Shown: positions 47,924 through 57,037 of the stretch, in pieces
Layout: the number at the start of each line of letters is the position of its first letter
Numbering within the stretch: position 1 is the stretch's first letter
Assembly: GCA_023954715.1 (NCBI GenBank)
Contig: JAGSHD010000004.1
Location: 124,001 to 188,000 of the forward strand
DNA length: 64,000 nucleotides
Source of the DNA: Candidatus Cloacimonadota bacterium
Lineage (GTDB): Bacteria > Muiribacteriota > UBA6191
Reading direction: 5' to 3'
Position numbers and translations under genes: made by a program
The notes under the pieces: model-generated
The model's input: only the letters and a program-made list of their open reading frames with translations
Told to the model about the DNA's origin: nothing
Database searches by the model: none

Positions 47924-48307
47924 CTAACTTTTTACTTTTCTTTGCTGATCTGCTTTTAAGAAGTTTAGCGATAAAACAGCAATAGATGTCGTAGAGTCGA
48001 CCACCTCGATTTTTACACTTTTCAAGCCACTTTGAATAATTTGAACAACCTGCTTGGCCCTGAAGTGAGATAGATCATTGCTTAATCTTATGTTTGAATT
48101 CAAGATATATTCATAAGGCTGATTTAACTGATCTTGTACATGGTTTTGGATTTGAAAATATAAGTTTTGTCTTTTTTTAAGTAATGAAATAGATCGAATC
48201 GATTGAGAAACTTGCCCGTAAATAAGATGAAAGTTTATTCCAAATAGTGCAATGGCAAACATAAGTTCAATAAAAGTAAAGCCCTTATTATTTTTTTTAA
48301 TTTTCAC
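47924..48307 (-). CDS. gspI: Minor pseudopilin GspI
   Basis: The 127-residue protein has NNKG followed by FTFIELMFAIALFG, a standard prepilin cleavage site with Glu at +5, then a short periplasmic domain. Length and position between gspH and gspJ fit GspI. It overlaps gspH by four bases. Confidence 0.82.
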   Translation of the reverse strand: MKIKKNNKGFTFIELMFAIALFGINFHLIYGQVSQSIRSISLLKKRQNLYFQIQNHVQDQLNQPYEYILNSNIRLSNDLSHFRAKQVVQIIQSGLKSVKIEVVDSTTSIAVLSLNFLKADQQRKVKS

Positions 48308-48810
48308 CTCACTCCCCCCTCTTGTTTCAACTCTTTTAATGAGTCTGATAACAATACCTCAAAGGTTTTTCTCTCTCCTTTTACGAGCATATCGATTTTA
48401 GCTCGATCAAAACGCCCTCCGGGATAAAAAAAGAGCTGATTACCTTTTTGCTCATAAGTCTCTCTTTGCAGTAAACTGATCTCCAACTGAATGAAACTTG
48501 GGACCTTTAAAGGAGATTTACTAATATTTTCAAAATAGTAATAATTATTTTTTTTCACCACTTGCTGTTTCATACGAATCTCAGAGCTCTCCTGATCTAG
48601 ATGAAGAACAATAGTAGTCTGCCTTAAGATAGACAAATTTTTACAAGTTTGAATCACTTTCTCTAAATGGTATACAAACTGCTTGTAACGATAATCACTA
48701 ATTAAAGAAAAAGATGGACTCACCATTAGCACGATCAAAAATAGAATACTAATGGCCACCATCATGTCCACTAATAAAAAACCTCGTTTAGAAACCCTTC
48801 TTGCAAACAT
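48304..48810 (-). CDS. gspH: Pseudopilin, probably GspH
   Basis: The 168-residue protein has a prepilin leader, SKRG followed by FLLVDMMVAISILF. Position +5 is Asp, where almost all pseudopilins have Glu. The C-terminal domain contains FYPGGRFDRAKIDMLV, resembling the GspH C-terminal beta strands. It lies between gspF and gspI, the place usually taken by gspG and gspH, and could in principle be a divergent GspG, though the length and C terminus fit GspH better. Confidence 0.72.
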   Translation of the reverse strand: MFARRVSKRGFLLVDMMVAISILFLIVLMVSPSFSLISDYRYKQFVYHLEKVIQTCKNLSILRQTTIVLHLDQESSEIRMKQQVVKKNNYYYFENISKSPLKVPSFIQLEISLLQRETYEQKGNQLFFYPGGRFDRAKIDMLVKGERKTFEVLLSDSLKELKQEGGVR

Positions 48811-48811
48811 T

Positions 48812-50029
48812 TTACACCATGGCTGGCGCTTGCATCATTGGCAATACCATCGCTAAAATCATAATCACCACAAATACAGCCACACCTAATGTCATCACAG
48901 GCTCTATAAAACTTAAAAACACCTCTACGTTACTGGAGATATTTTCTTCAAACTGATCGGCGGTTTGATATAAAATCTCCCCGAGTTTCCCATTCTCTTC
49001 TCCTAAATGAACAGCTTGAATCATAATTTCAGAAAAAATGGCAGCTTCCCACAATTGTGTTGCTAATCCATTTCCTTTTTGCAATCCTAATTGCAAAGAG
49101 GAAACATGATCTTTTACCAATTGATTATCCAAACTCTTTTTTACGATCTCCAAACTTTGATACAAAGAGACCCCACTTTGAAGCAAGCTACCTAGGGTTC
49201 TTGAAAAGCGCTCTGATAAAAAGTCTATGTATATATCTGTAAGTCGATAACTCTTTAGTAAAAAGCCATCTATGATAATTGGCAATCTATGTCTATTATA
49301 AAAATTAAATACAACAAAGGCTATACTCAAAGTCCCAAACACCTCTAAATAATATGTTTGAAAAACCTCTGATACTGTTAAAACCATTTGTGTAACAATT
49401 GGCAACTCACGGTTCATCTCTTTGAACATCACAGCAAATTCTGGGATAATAAAAAATAAGAAAATAGCCCCAGTAACTATAAATGTTAAAATCATAATTG
49501 TGGGGTAAGTCATTGCAGATACCAGCTTTTTTTGAACCTTGGCTTGGCGATCTTTTAAGTTAACGATCTGAGAAAGACACTCCCCTAAAATTCCACCCAT
49601 TTCACCAGCCTCTACCATGTGGATATAATAGCTATCAAAATAATCCGGATACATGGCCAGTGACTCAGATAATGTCTTTCCTTCTTGTACTTGAATCCTT
49701 AAATCCATAACAAGTTTTTTTAAAGCATGAGTCTTTACCTGTTTTAAAAGAATATCTAAAGACCTATCTACTGTAAAACCTGATTTAATCATTCGGTAAA
49801 ACTGCTGAGTAAACCAATATATGTCAGATGATGTAGCCTTATCTTTTTTTCCAAAACTTAAAAAGCCAAGTTGAAGCTTTTTATTCGTTTCAAAATGAAC
49901 ATCCACCTCAACTGGGATATGGCCTTCTTGCTTGATTCTTTGTAAAACCTCAAACTTGGTATCTGCTTCCATTAAGCCAGAGAATACCTCACCAGACTTT
50001 GATAAAGATTTATACTTATATTTAGGCAT
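48812..50029 (-). CDS. gspF: Type II secretion inner-membrane protein GspF
   Basis: The 405-residue protein starts MPKYKYKSLSKSGEVFSG, the classic GspF N terminus. It has two cytoplasmic helical domains, each with the conserved EAGEMGG / LGEENGKLGEIL segment (VEAGEMGGILGECLSQ and VHLGEENGKLGE), and three transmembrane helices (about 170-192, 220-240, 375-398). It forms the rotor or platform with GspL and GspM. Its start overlaps the gspE stop by one base. Confidence 0.95.
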   Translation of the reverse strand: MPKYKYKSLSKSGEVFSGLMEADTKFEVLQRIKQEGHIPVEVDVHFETNKKLQLGFLSFGKKDKATSSDIYWFTQQFYRMIKSGFTVDRSLDILLKQVKTHALKKLVMDLRIQVQEGKTLSESLAMYPDYFDSYYIHMVEAGEMGGILGECLSQIVNLKDRQAKVQKKLVSAMTYPTIMILTFIVTGAIFLFFIIPEFAVMFKEMNRELPIVTQMVLTVSEVFQTYYLEVFGTLSIAFVVFNFYNRHRLPIIIDGFLLKSYRLTDIYIDFLSERFSRTLGSLLQSGVSLYQSLEIVKKSLDNQLVKDHVSSLQLGLQKGNGLATQLWEAAIFSEIMIQAVHLGEENGKLGEILYQTADQFEENISSNVEVFLSFIEPVMTLGVAVFVVIMILAMVLPMMQAPAMV

Positions 50030-51696
50030 TATACAACCTTAAATACTTCGTCAATTGTTGTAATACCTTGACGAGCCTTATCCATTCCATCTGTTTTTAA
50101 AGCAATCATACCTTGATCTATACAAGTATCGTAAAACTTTTGTGGCCCTGCTTGTGAAATAATCATTTCTCGAATCATTTCATCAAACTCCAAAACTTCA
50201 AAAACTCCAACTCTACCTGCATAACCTGACCCTCTACAGGAGTCACATCCTACAGGTTCGCATCCTTTACTCGCACTGCTATTTAAATCATCTGTCAATA
50301 AAGAGTCATCAACAATCGGCCTTTTACAAACATCACACAAAATTCGTACTAATCGTTGAGCAATAACCCCTACAACAGAAGTTGAGATTAAATAAGGCTC
50401 CACTCCCATTTCCATTAGTCTAGTTACAGCAGAAGGTGCATTATTTGTATGTAGGGTTGATAATACTAAATGGCCTGTTAGGGCAGCTTGAATTGCGGTT
50501 TCAGCTGTTTCTAAATCTCTAATCTCCCCAACCATAATAACATCAGGATCCTGTCTTAAAATCGTTCTAAGTGCACTAGCAAAACTCAATCCGATTCTGG
50601 AGTTCACATTCATTTGAACAATACCCTGCATTTGATATTCTACAGGATCCTCAATTGTTATTAACTTTTTATCCGCCTGATTTAACTCAGATAGAATGGA
50701 GTAAAGAGTCGTTGTTTTCCCACTACCCGTTGGCCCTGTAATCAGGATTACCCCGGTTGTACTTCGCATAAATCGTTGTACTTTTTGAAGGTTCCAACCA
50801 GAAAGTCCTGTAGTTTTCATGGAGTATCGATCATGTTCACCACGTAAAATTCTTAATACGATAGACTCCCCATGAAAAGACGGTAAAGTTGATACTCTAA
50901 TATCAAATTCTTTCTCCTGCAAACGCATTTTAAATTTTCCGTCTTGTGGAAGCCTTTTTTCGGTGATATCCATGTTGGCTAATAACTTGATACGAGAGGT
51001 AATCGCTTGAGCTAAGTTTTTTGGACTAGATTGTATTTTTCTTAAAACTCCATCGATTCTAAATCGAATTTCTAAACTTTTTTCAAATGGCTCAATATGA
51101 ACATCAGACCCGTTTTCATTAATAGCCTGTAAAATTAGCATATTTACAAGACGAACAATGGGAGCTTTATTGGCAATATCCATCAAAAATTCAGTTTCAT
51201 CTTGATGCATTCCATCATCAGAAAAACTCTCTAAGTCCTCTAACAAATCACCCATCGTTCTTTGATGTTGAGATTTAATTTTTATCAGCGCTTTATTTAG
51301 CTCCGACTCCTTTACCAGTGCAAACTGCACATGTTTTGAAAACTTTAATTCTAGTTCGTTTTTTACTTCTAAACTCTTAGGTGACGAAACACCAACCGTT
51401 AGGGTTCTTCCTCCCTCCTCTAAAAGTAAGATTGAGTTTTGCTCTAAATAATCAATAGGTAGTCTTGAGTTTAGCGGAACATCAATAAAATCATCGGAAA
51501 GCTCTGGTAAAAAGTCCAAACCAAAGGTAGTAGCAATCATTCCGTATAAGTCATCAATCTTAAACAAGCCTGTTTCATGAAGAACAGATTCAAATGAAGC
51601 ATTCGTTTGCTCTTGTAAGGATTGTAGTTCTTTTAACTGGACGGATGTGATTACTTGGTTGGAAACCGCAAATTGCTCCAAAAACTTTTCACTCAT
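50029..51696 (-). CDS. gspE: Type II secretion ATPase GspE
   Basis: The 555-residue protein has an N-terminal GspE domain and a RecA-like ATPase core: Walker A GPTGSGKTTT, Asp box ITIEDPVEYQ, Walker B IMVGEIRDLETAETA and His box LSTLHTNNAPSAVTR. It also has a four-cysteine zinc site (CDVC and CDSC pairs) near residue 450-485, found in GspE and PilB. With gspF next in line and no pilus genes nearby, GspE is the better name. It is first in the secretion cluster and divergent from the receiver gene at 51916. Confidence 0.95.
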   Translation of the reverse strand: MSEKFLEQFAVSNQVITSVQLKELQSLQEQTNASFESVLHETGLFKIDDLYGMIATTFGLDFLPELSDDFIDVPLNSRLPIDYLEQNSILLLEEGGRTLTVGVSSPKSLEVKNELELKFSKHVQFALVKESELNKALIKIKSQHQRTMGDLLEDLESFSDDGMHQDETEFLMDIANKAPIVRLVNMLILQAINENGSDVHIEPFEKSLEIRFRIDGVLRKIQSSPKNLAQAITSRIKLLANMDITEKRLPQDGKFKMRLQEKEFDIRVSTLPSFHGESIVLRILRGEHDRYSMKTTGLSGWNLQKVQRFMRSTTGVILITGPTGSGKTTTLYSILSELNQADKKLITIEDPVEYQMQGIVQMNVNSRIGLSFASALRTILRQDPDVIMVGEIRDLETAETAIQAALTGHLVLSTLHTNNAPSAVTRLMEMGVEPYLISTSVVGVIAQRLVRILCDVCKRPIVDDSLLTDDLNSSASKGCEPVGCDSCRGSGYAGRVGVFEVLEFDEMIREMIISQAGPQKFYDTCIDQGMIALKTDGMDKARQGITTIDEVFKVV

Positions 51697-51744
51697 ACTA
51701 TCCCTTTAACTAATTTACTTCACTCTGAAATAAAAACGAATCCA

Positions 51745-51764
51745 ATCAATGAGGCCTAATTGAT
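51745..51764. promoter_or_regulatory. 20-bp near-palindrome between gspE and a receiver gene
   Basis: ATCAATGAGGCCTAATTGAT is symmetric at 18 of 20 positions, 49 bases upstream of the gspE start. The same 219-base divergent region (51697-51915) also has AAGATT and AATCTT arms (51820-51836) with a 5-base spacer. Both are of a size suited to dimeric regulators. No clear promoter boxes were assigned. Confidence 0.4.
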
Positions 51765-51915
51765 GATACGATTCATTTACTTTTATCTTTTAGTTTTCGG
51801 TATTTCATATCAAAATCACAAGATTTATCGAATCTTTTGGCTTTGTTATTGAAAATGTAAAATGTAAAACATATAATCTACTCAGTGTTTGATCCGCAAA
51901 TCCGAGTTATATAAT

Positions 51916-53190
51916 ATGAATCAAATAGCGTTAATCTTATCCAATCAACCGACTTTTTCTAATCGAATTCATACTCTTTGGGAACAATGCTTCCCTAGTA
52001 TTGAACTCAGAGTTTTTTCATGGATTTTGAAAAACCCGCATTTAAACACTCTCTTGGAGTCTCAAGATTCTGAGTGCTCTATAATTATAATTGATGACTT
52101 TTTTGTAAAAAACATCTTGAGTAAAAGCGGTGCTGATCATTTATTTAAAGCTGTACTTAAAAAGTTTCCTAAGGCTTATCTGATTTATGCCTTTGACCAA
52201 AGTTGGATTCAGTTTTTCAAACAATACCCAAGCTCTATTTGCATTTCTATGAAATGTGATGATCCACAAGATTTACTAATAGTACATGTGTCAAGACTCC
52301 TCAAAAACTCTACCCAAAAGAGTCCAAAAAGCGTAAGTCAACCAAAAGTTAAAACAGAAGCGCACACACCCAAGGTAAAGACTGCTACACCAGCTGTTGA
52401 TACAGGGGTTATAGTACGTGATAGAAGCCCAATTGATATTAAAAAGCTTGTTAAATCAAATTTATATAGCCTACTCAATCAAATCGAGGATAAAAACGTA
52501 CAACTAAAAATTAGTTTACCAGAATACCCTATCGTGATCATAGAAAACAGAGATTCACTTACTTCATTTATCAACGAACATATTCTATTTTTATTATCAC
52601 ATATCGGTGGTAAGGGCTACTCATTTATTCAGGTTAATGTAGCCAGTGCCTATCGACAATGTATTGTCAAAATATTGCACTCCAAAATACCTAATAAAAC
52701 CATTGAGTCAAACCACAATTTAAATGTCATTACAAACGAAAGCTCGACTCAAATTGTGTTAAATACTCCTGATAATGAAGAACCCACTACAAATAAAAGT
52801 ATTCGGAGCAGCTCACAACCTACTGTTTTGGTAGTCGAAGATGAAGTTTTAATGCTCGAAATGATTACCACTACTTTGGAGTCAGAGGGATTTATTGTCG
52901 AAGGTTTTTCTAACTCAATTCAAGCTGCTCGAGCTATAAACCAAGCTAAATATGATATCATTCTAACAGATATCAATATTCCTAATTTTTCTGGATTTCA
53001 GGTAATCAATACAATCAAAGAGTCTAGTAAAAATAAGGATACTAAAATTGTAGCCATGACAGGACTACAAAACGAGTACACCATACAATCTCTACAAGAG
53101 CTCAATCTAGATGGTTTTTTAAGTAAACCTTTTTCACTCGAAAAACTAAGTGATCTTTTAAAGCGTATATTACACAAAAGTAACGCTTAA
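51916..53190 (+). CDS. Receiver-domain protein with long N-terminal region
   Basis: The 424-residue protein ends in a receiver (about 305-422): VLVVEDEVLMLE with the acidic pair, phospho-acceptor in IILTDINIPNFSG, MTGLQ (Thr) and LSKPF (Lys). The first ~120 residues look like a degenerate receiver fold. A Pro/Lys/Thr-rich linker and a region of about 130 residues follow that might be a divergent HATPase-like domain, without clear motifs. No output domain is seen. The ATG at 51916 is preferred over a TTG at 51889 as the more usual start; neither has a strong ribosome site. It is divergent from gspE and convergent on an exported protein gene. Confidence 0.78.
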   Translation: MNQIALILSNQPTFSNRIHTLWEQCFPSIELRVFSWILKNPHLNTLLESQDSECSIIIIDDFFVKNILSKSGADHLFKAVLKKFPKAYLIYAFDQSWIQFFKQYPSSICISMKCDDPQDLLIVHVSRLLKNSTQKSPKSVSQPKVKTEAHTPKVKTATPAVDTGVIVRDRSPIDIKKLVKSNLYSLLNQIEDKNVQLKISLPEYPIVIIENRDSLTSFINEHILFLLSHIGGKGYSFIQVNVASAYRQCIVKILHSKIPNKTIESNHNLNVITNESSTQIVLNTPDNEEPTTNKSIRSSSQPTVLVVEDEVLMLEMITTTLESEGFIVEGFSNSIQAARAINQAKYDIILTDINIPNFSGFQVINTIKESSKNKDTKIVAMTGLQNEYTIQSLQELNLDGFLSKPFSLEKLSDLLKRILHKSNA

Positions 53191-53200
53191 GCAGTTCAAT

Positions 53201-54715
53201 CTAGATTTCACCCTTAGCTCGTTGGATCATTTTTCGGAGTTCATTGTATTTAGCAAACTCCTCTGCTGCTAATCCTGCTTGCTTATCCTTAATCAAACCA
53301 ATGTAATTTTGATAATGAATTTTCATTTGAGCTGAAACTTCTGATACATCAATCATTTCTACATTTTTATTAATCGTAGTAACTTTATTAGTATTTATAG
53401 CTATAGGAGCTTCATTAACTGGCTTAGGTGCACTAGCTGCTGTAAACTGCTGAAAATCTTGAGTACTGGCCCCCTGCATCATAATATCTGGATGGGCCAC
53501 ATCATTCCATTTGGGAGAATACACATCCATTTCATCAAAAGGATCATCTTTTTCAAATAGTTTATTTACAACAAATCCAGCCAGCATAGAAGCACCAATC
53601 CCTACTGGGCCACCGATCATAGCAAAGGCTGCTGCAGAAGCTCCGGTAGAAGCTAAGAGCTGAGTCCAATTTGTTTTATCTGCTCCACCTGACCCTACTT
53701 CAAATCCAACAGCTGCACCCAAAAAACCAGGTAAAACCTTCATTAAAGCCCCACCTCCAGGCAAAACCATGTTTCCAACCGTAGACATTACCATAGACCC
53801 AATAAATCCACCGGCTGTTCCTCCCCAAAAAGAAGAGTCTGCCATAAAGGAAAGTGCATTCTTAAAATCCACTTTACCATCATTTTGAATCGCTTGAGAT
53901 AAAATATTTACGCCAGCTCTGATACCAATGGAAGTTAATGCAAATTTTGCTGCATCTCCCATAACACCTTTCATAGAAGAACTTTTCAAACTTGTTTGCT
54001 TTTCTAAGGACTTATAAGCTTTTTCATATTTTGGAATATCCTTACCAAGCTTATCAATTCGTAGCTTATCAGCAGGACTCGCTTGATTTGCTTTTACTTT
54101 AAGTTTTAAGCCTTGGTACTCTGCTTTAGCAATATCTATTCGTGCTGCTGATTCAGCTAATTGTCCTTTAAACTTGGCTAATGCATTGGCGTCCACTTCA
54201 CCTTTGAGCTTTAAGTTTGGGCTTCTTTTTTCAGTACCTCTAAACAACACTTTTCCATCTGCAGATTTAGCTTGATATGAATCAACAGTGCTTTGATTAA
54301 CTAAAATTTTTGTTCCTGATTTTAACTGTACCTCTGAGTAAGGCTTGTAATCAATCATGGAAGCTGCCTTATTCATAGACATCTTGGCATTTGCACCCGT
54401 GTATTTTAGGTTTGAAAATTGAGCCTTAATCTTAGAAAAGAACCCTTGTGGCTGAGACGGAGCACTTACTGTACCCTTACTAATCTCATTAGCTAACACC
54501 GTTTGGGTTTGAGATACGCTTGCTCCTGACTTCCCTAAAAAGTTTGCTGCTTGCTGAGCAGGGACTGCGGAGTTTGGCTTAAAAATACTCTGTATCTTTT
54601 GGGTAAGAGAAGCAAGAGATAAATTGGATGCATTAGCACTTACAGCTTGTGCATTTAAAAGAGAAAACATTCCTATTTGAAGTAATAAAATTAGTCCTAT
54701 TCGTTTCATCTTCAT
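53201..54715 (-). CDS. Exported protein with a glycine-rich hydrophobic central domain
   Basis: I do not recognise this family. The 504-residue product has a signal peptide (about residues 4-24) and an Ala/Gln/Ser-rich N-terminal region. A Lys-rich middle with coiled-coil character follows, including KVLFRGTEKRS. Residues ~290-395 form a hydrophobic Gly/Ala-rich stretch with small-residue spacing (GGTAGGFIGSMVMS, GGPVGIGASMLAG), like glycine-zipper membrane segments. The C terminus is polar. Start choice lies among GTG 54718, ATG 54715 and ATG 54709; AGGA fits 54715 best. The gene shares the Gly-zipper feature with the next upstream gene. Confidence 0.65.
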   Translation of the reverse strand: MKMKRIGLILLLQIGMFSLLNAQAVSANASNLSLASLTQKIQSIFKPNSAVPAQQAANFLGKSGASVSQTQTVLANEISKGTVSAPSQPQGFFSKIKAQFSNLKYTGANAKMSMNKAASMIDYKPYSEVQLKSGTKILVNQSTVDSYQAKSADGKVLFRGTEKRSPNLKLKGEVDANALAKFKGQLAESAARIDIAKAEYQGLKLKVKANQASPADKLRIDKLGKDIPKYEKAYKSLEKQTSLKSSSMKGVMGDAAKFALTSIGIRAGVNILSQAIQNDGKVDFKNALSFMADSSFWGGTAGGFIGSMVMSTVGNMVLPGGGALMKVLPGFLGAAVGFEVGSGGADKTNWTQLLASTGASAAAFAMIGGPVGIGASMLAGFVVNKLFEKDDPFDEMDVYSPKWNDVAHPDIMMQGASTQDFQQFTAASAPKPVNEAPIAINTNKVTTINKNVEMIDVSEVSAQMKIHYQNYIGLIKDKQAGLAAEEFAKYNELRKMIQRAKGEI

Positions 54716-54761
54716 CACCTTATCCTACATTTCTTACTTTTTATGAAAAGCAATCACTATA

Positions 54762-54798
54762 AAAAAAACCCACTCAACTATACGAATAGGGTTTTTTT
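54762..54798 (-). terminator. Rho-independent terminator (A/T-flanked CCC-GGG hairpin)
   Basis: AAAAAAACCC (54762-54771) pairs with GGGTTTTTTT (54789-54798) as a perfect 10-base stem with a 17-base loop. It lies 20 bases after the stop of the glycine-zipper gene 54818-56062, so it should end that transcript. The symmetric A and T tracts could also work on the plus strand. Confidence 0.65.
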
Positions 54799-54817
54799 AA
54801 TTATATATCGTTATCTA

Positions 54818-56062
54818 TTACTTGTTTAAACCTTGATGTAACATTCTTTCAAGCCTTTGAACCTCTTGATGAGCTTCTCTTCGTTGTAAGTCAGATGCAT
54901 TGTTTAAACTTAATGATCTTAATTCTTCTACAGCATTTTGATATCTTTGAGTTAAACCAACTAGGCTATCTCCTGATCCTGCTTCGTATCCAGGATTAAA
55001 AGTCTCTCCATCTGTTGTTGTATATGTACTATAAACATTACCGTCTTTATAATCGATTCTTGTTCTTCCACTTGCTGATCGAGATACACTTCCTCGGCCA
55101 TTACTTGTACCAGTTGTCCACTCTGGGCTAGATACATTAGAAACTTCTCTAGCTGCTTGTGACCCTGTACCAGTTGTCCAAGATGATGTATTTTGACGAT
55201 AAAACCCTGATCTGTTATCTGCTTTATAAAGGTCGTTTTTCCAACCTGGATAATTGAAATCCCCGTTGTCATCATGCCATACATAATGACTATCTGGAGT
55301 AATTGGCTGTCCATACTCATCCAATACAACTTGTCTTGGCTCAGTATTCATAACCCCTGTTGGGCCATACCAGTTTCCTGGATACATTTGGTTTCCTGTT
55401 CCTACCATAACATTACTCATAGCATTAGGAACACCCATCATAGCACCCATAGGTCCCATCATACCGCCACCCATTCTAGCGAATCCACCTCGGATCAATC
55501 TTGAAGGTGTGTCTAAGATTCTGTCTTTATTATCAGCTAAATAACTACCAGCTACTCCACCGATTGTAGAACCAACAGCAGCTCCTATGATAGAGCCACC
55601 AGGAACCATAAAGCCTAGAGTACCACCAGCGATACCGCCAATCCATGACATTAAGTTTGAATCACCGGTTGTGTTACGTATACCGTTTCTTACGGGCTGA
55701 CCAATTGTATTTCCTAAAAATCCACCGGCTAAGATAGAACCTACTAATGTTGTAACTGCTAAAATTGGACTAGCCGCTAAGCCAAGAGCTAAAACTAAAC
55801 CACCACCAGCTATGCCTCCAAGAGTCATACCGATTAACTTATTAGCTTTTTGCATTCCTTGATTTTGAATACGATCGTAAGTACGAAAGTTATCTTGTCT
55901 GTTTTGTTGAGATGTGTAACCATTTGGCCCATCATAAAAGTCTGCTTCAGATGCAAAACTAATCATTAATGCTGGTTGTACAATCGAAAAAACGAATAAG
56001 AACATTGTAACAAATGTAAATTTCTTTAATTGTGTGGTTCTTGCTAAAGTTGTCATATTCAT
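54818..56062 (-). CDS. Exported glycine-zipper protein
   Basis: The 414-residue product has a signal peptide (about residues 12-40, ending near SFAS), then a region (~65-170) of three or four hydrophobic Gly-zipper segments such as IGMTLGGIAGGGLVLALGL and GGSIIGAAVGSTIGGVAGSY. A Met/Gly/Pro-rich stretch follows, then a Trp/Tyr/Gly/Ser-rich region, ending in a short coiled-coil helix. Function unknown. ATG 56062 is preferred, with AAGGGG six bases upstream; the frame extends to an ATG at 56104. It has terminator hairpins on both sides, so it is probably a single-gene transcript. Confidence 0.7.
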   Translation of the reverse strand: MNMTTLARTTQLKKFTFVTMFLFVFSIVQPALMISFASEADFYDGPNGYTSQQNRQDNFRTYDRIQNQGMQKANKLIGMTLGGIAGGGLVLALGLAASPILAVTTLVGSILAGGFLGNTIGQPVRNGIRNTTGDSNLMSWIGGIAGGTLGFMVPGGSIIGAAVGSTIGGVAGSYLADNKDRILDTPSRLIRGGFARMGGGMMGPMGAMMGVPNAMSNVMVGTGNQMYPGNWYGPTGVMNTEPRQVVLDEYGQPITPDSHYVWHDDNGDFNYPGWKNDLYKADNRSGFYRQNTSSWTTGTGSQAAREVSNVSSPEWTTGTSNGRGSVSRSASGRTRIDYKDGNVYSTYTTTDGETFNPGYEAGSGDSLVGLTQRYQNAVEELRSLSLNNASDLQRREAHQEVQRLERMLHQGLNK

Positions 56063-56130
56063 GGGAAGCCCCTTATTAACTAATACTACGAATGATTTAT
56101 TCATCCTATAATAATATACGATAGAAGAAG

Positions 56131-56160
56131 AAAAAAGTTTCCTAAACCCCTTAGGAAACT
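56131..56160 (-). terminator. Rho-independent terminator of surE
   Basis: On the minus strand a perfect 10-base stem AGTTTCCTAA / TTAGGAAACT with a 5-base loop is followed by a T tract (TTTTT then CTTCTTC). It lies 70 bases downstream of the surE stop, a textbook intrinsic terminator. Confidence 0.75.
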
Positions 56161-56230
56161 CTCATTCATAGTAATATTTTTTCTAGTGTTTTAAAAAGTC
56201 CATACAAAAAATCGCTAATAGTTATCCTTT

Positions 56231-57016
56231 TTATACTTTGATATCTTGAAGTATCCCTTCTAAACTCTTCAACTCTTGGTGATTTGTAAAGTCAATTTTT
56301 AAGGGAGATACTGAAATATAATTATGTTGTACAGCAAACTTATCTGATGCTTTATTTTCTTTTTCTTCTTCCATTGTGCCAGATAACCAAAAATAATCCT
56401 TACCTAATGGACTTGTACGCTTATCATAAAAGTCTTTATATCCTACAGTCCCTACCTCACAAGCCTTTACCCCTTGTATCTCTTTTGGGGAAACAGGAGG
56501 GTAGTTTATATTGAGAAGCCTTGGTTTTTCTAACATGTGAGCTTCCACTTGATCTAAAAATGGTATAAACCAATCAATTACTTCTTGCACTCTCTCTTTG
56601 GAGAAGTTGTGTTCCTTGTATGACAAAGCAATTGAAGAAACCCCATGCACATAAGCCTCGATTGCTGCTCCAACCGTACCTGAATACAACACATCACAAG
56701 CTAAGTTGGCCCCATAATTAATACCAGAAATTACCATGTCAGGTAAATCATCTTTCATAGCTTCTAACAAAGAAAACTTTACGCAATCCACAGGAGTTCC
56801 AGATAAATGAGAAAACTCTTTCAACTTAAATGAGTTCTCAACCTCTTGCATATCTGTTGAAAATAAAGGCTCTAAAAGAGTAAAAGCATGTGCAATCCCA
56901 CTACAATTTTTTTCTGGGGCAATCATAGTTACGTCATGTTTTTTTTGTAAGGCTTGCCCTAAAAGTTGGTAAGCTTCTGAGCGATATCCATCGTCATTTG
57001 TCAGTAAGATCTTCAT
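56231..57016 (-). CDS. surE: 5'/3'-nucleotidase SurE
   Basis: The 261-residue protein begins MKILLTNDDGYRSEAYQLL, with the metal-binding Asp pair, and has APEKNCSGIAHAFTL, SGTPVDCVKF and ISGINYGANLACDVLYSGTV, all SurE signature segments. SurE removes phosphate from nucleoside monophosphates and is linked to stationary-phase survival. It starts 21 bases after the giant repeat protein gene and is probably read on the same transcript, which ends at the hairpin 56131-56160. Confidence 0.96.
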   Translation of the reverse strand: MKILLTNDDGYRSEAYQLLGQALQKKHDVTMIAPEKNCSGIAHAFTLLEPLFSTDMQEVENSFKLKEFSHLSGTPVDCVKFSLLEAMKDDLPDMVISGINYGANLACDVLYSGTVGAAIEAYVHGVSSIALSYKEHNFSKERVQEVIDWFIPFLDQVEAHMLEKPRLLNINYPPVSPKEIQGVKACEVGTVGYKDFYDKRTSPLGKDYFWLSGTMEEEKENKASDKFAVQHNYISVSPLKIDFTNHQELKSLEGILQDIKV

Positions 57017-57037
57017 TTGTATTCCTTGAACTAAATT

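Noticed and set aside
50029..51696. Type IV pilus ATPase PilB
   Set aside because: The four-cysteine site is shared, but the cluster has GspC/D/L/K-type genes and no pilin, PilT or PilQ-type genes.
54961..55329. Separate 122-codon minus-strand gene
   Set aside because: It is in another frame inside the glycine-zipper gene, has a Gln/Ile/Met-rich composition unlike a real protein and no ribosome site.
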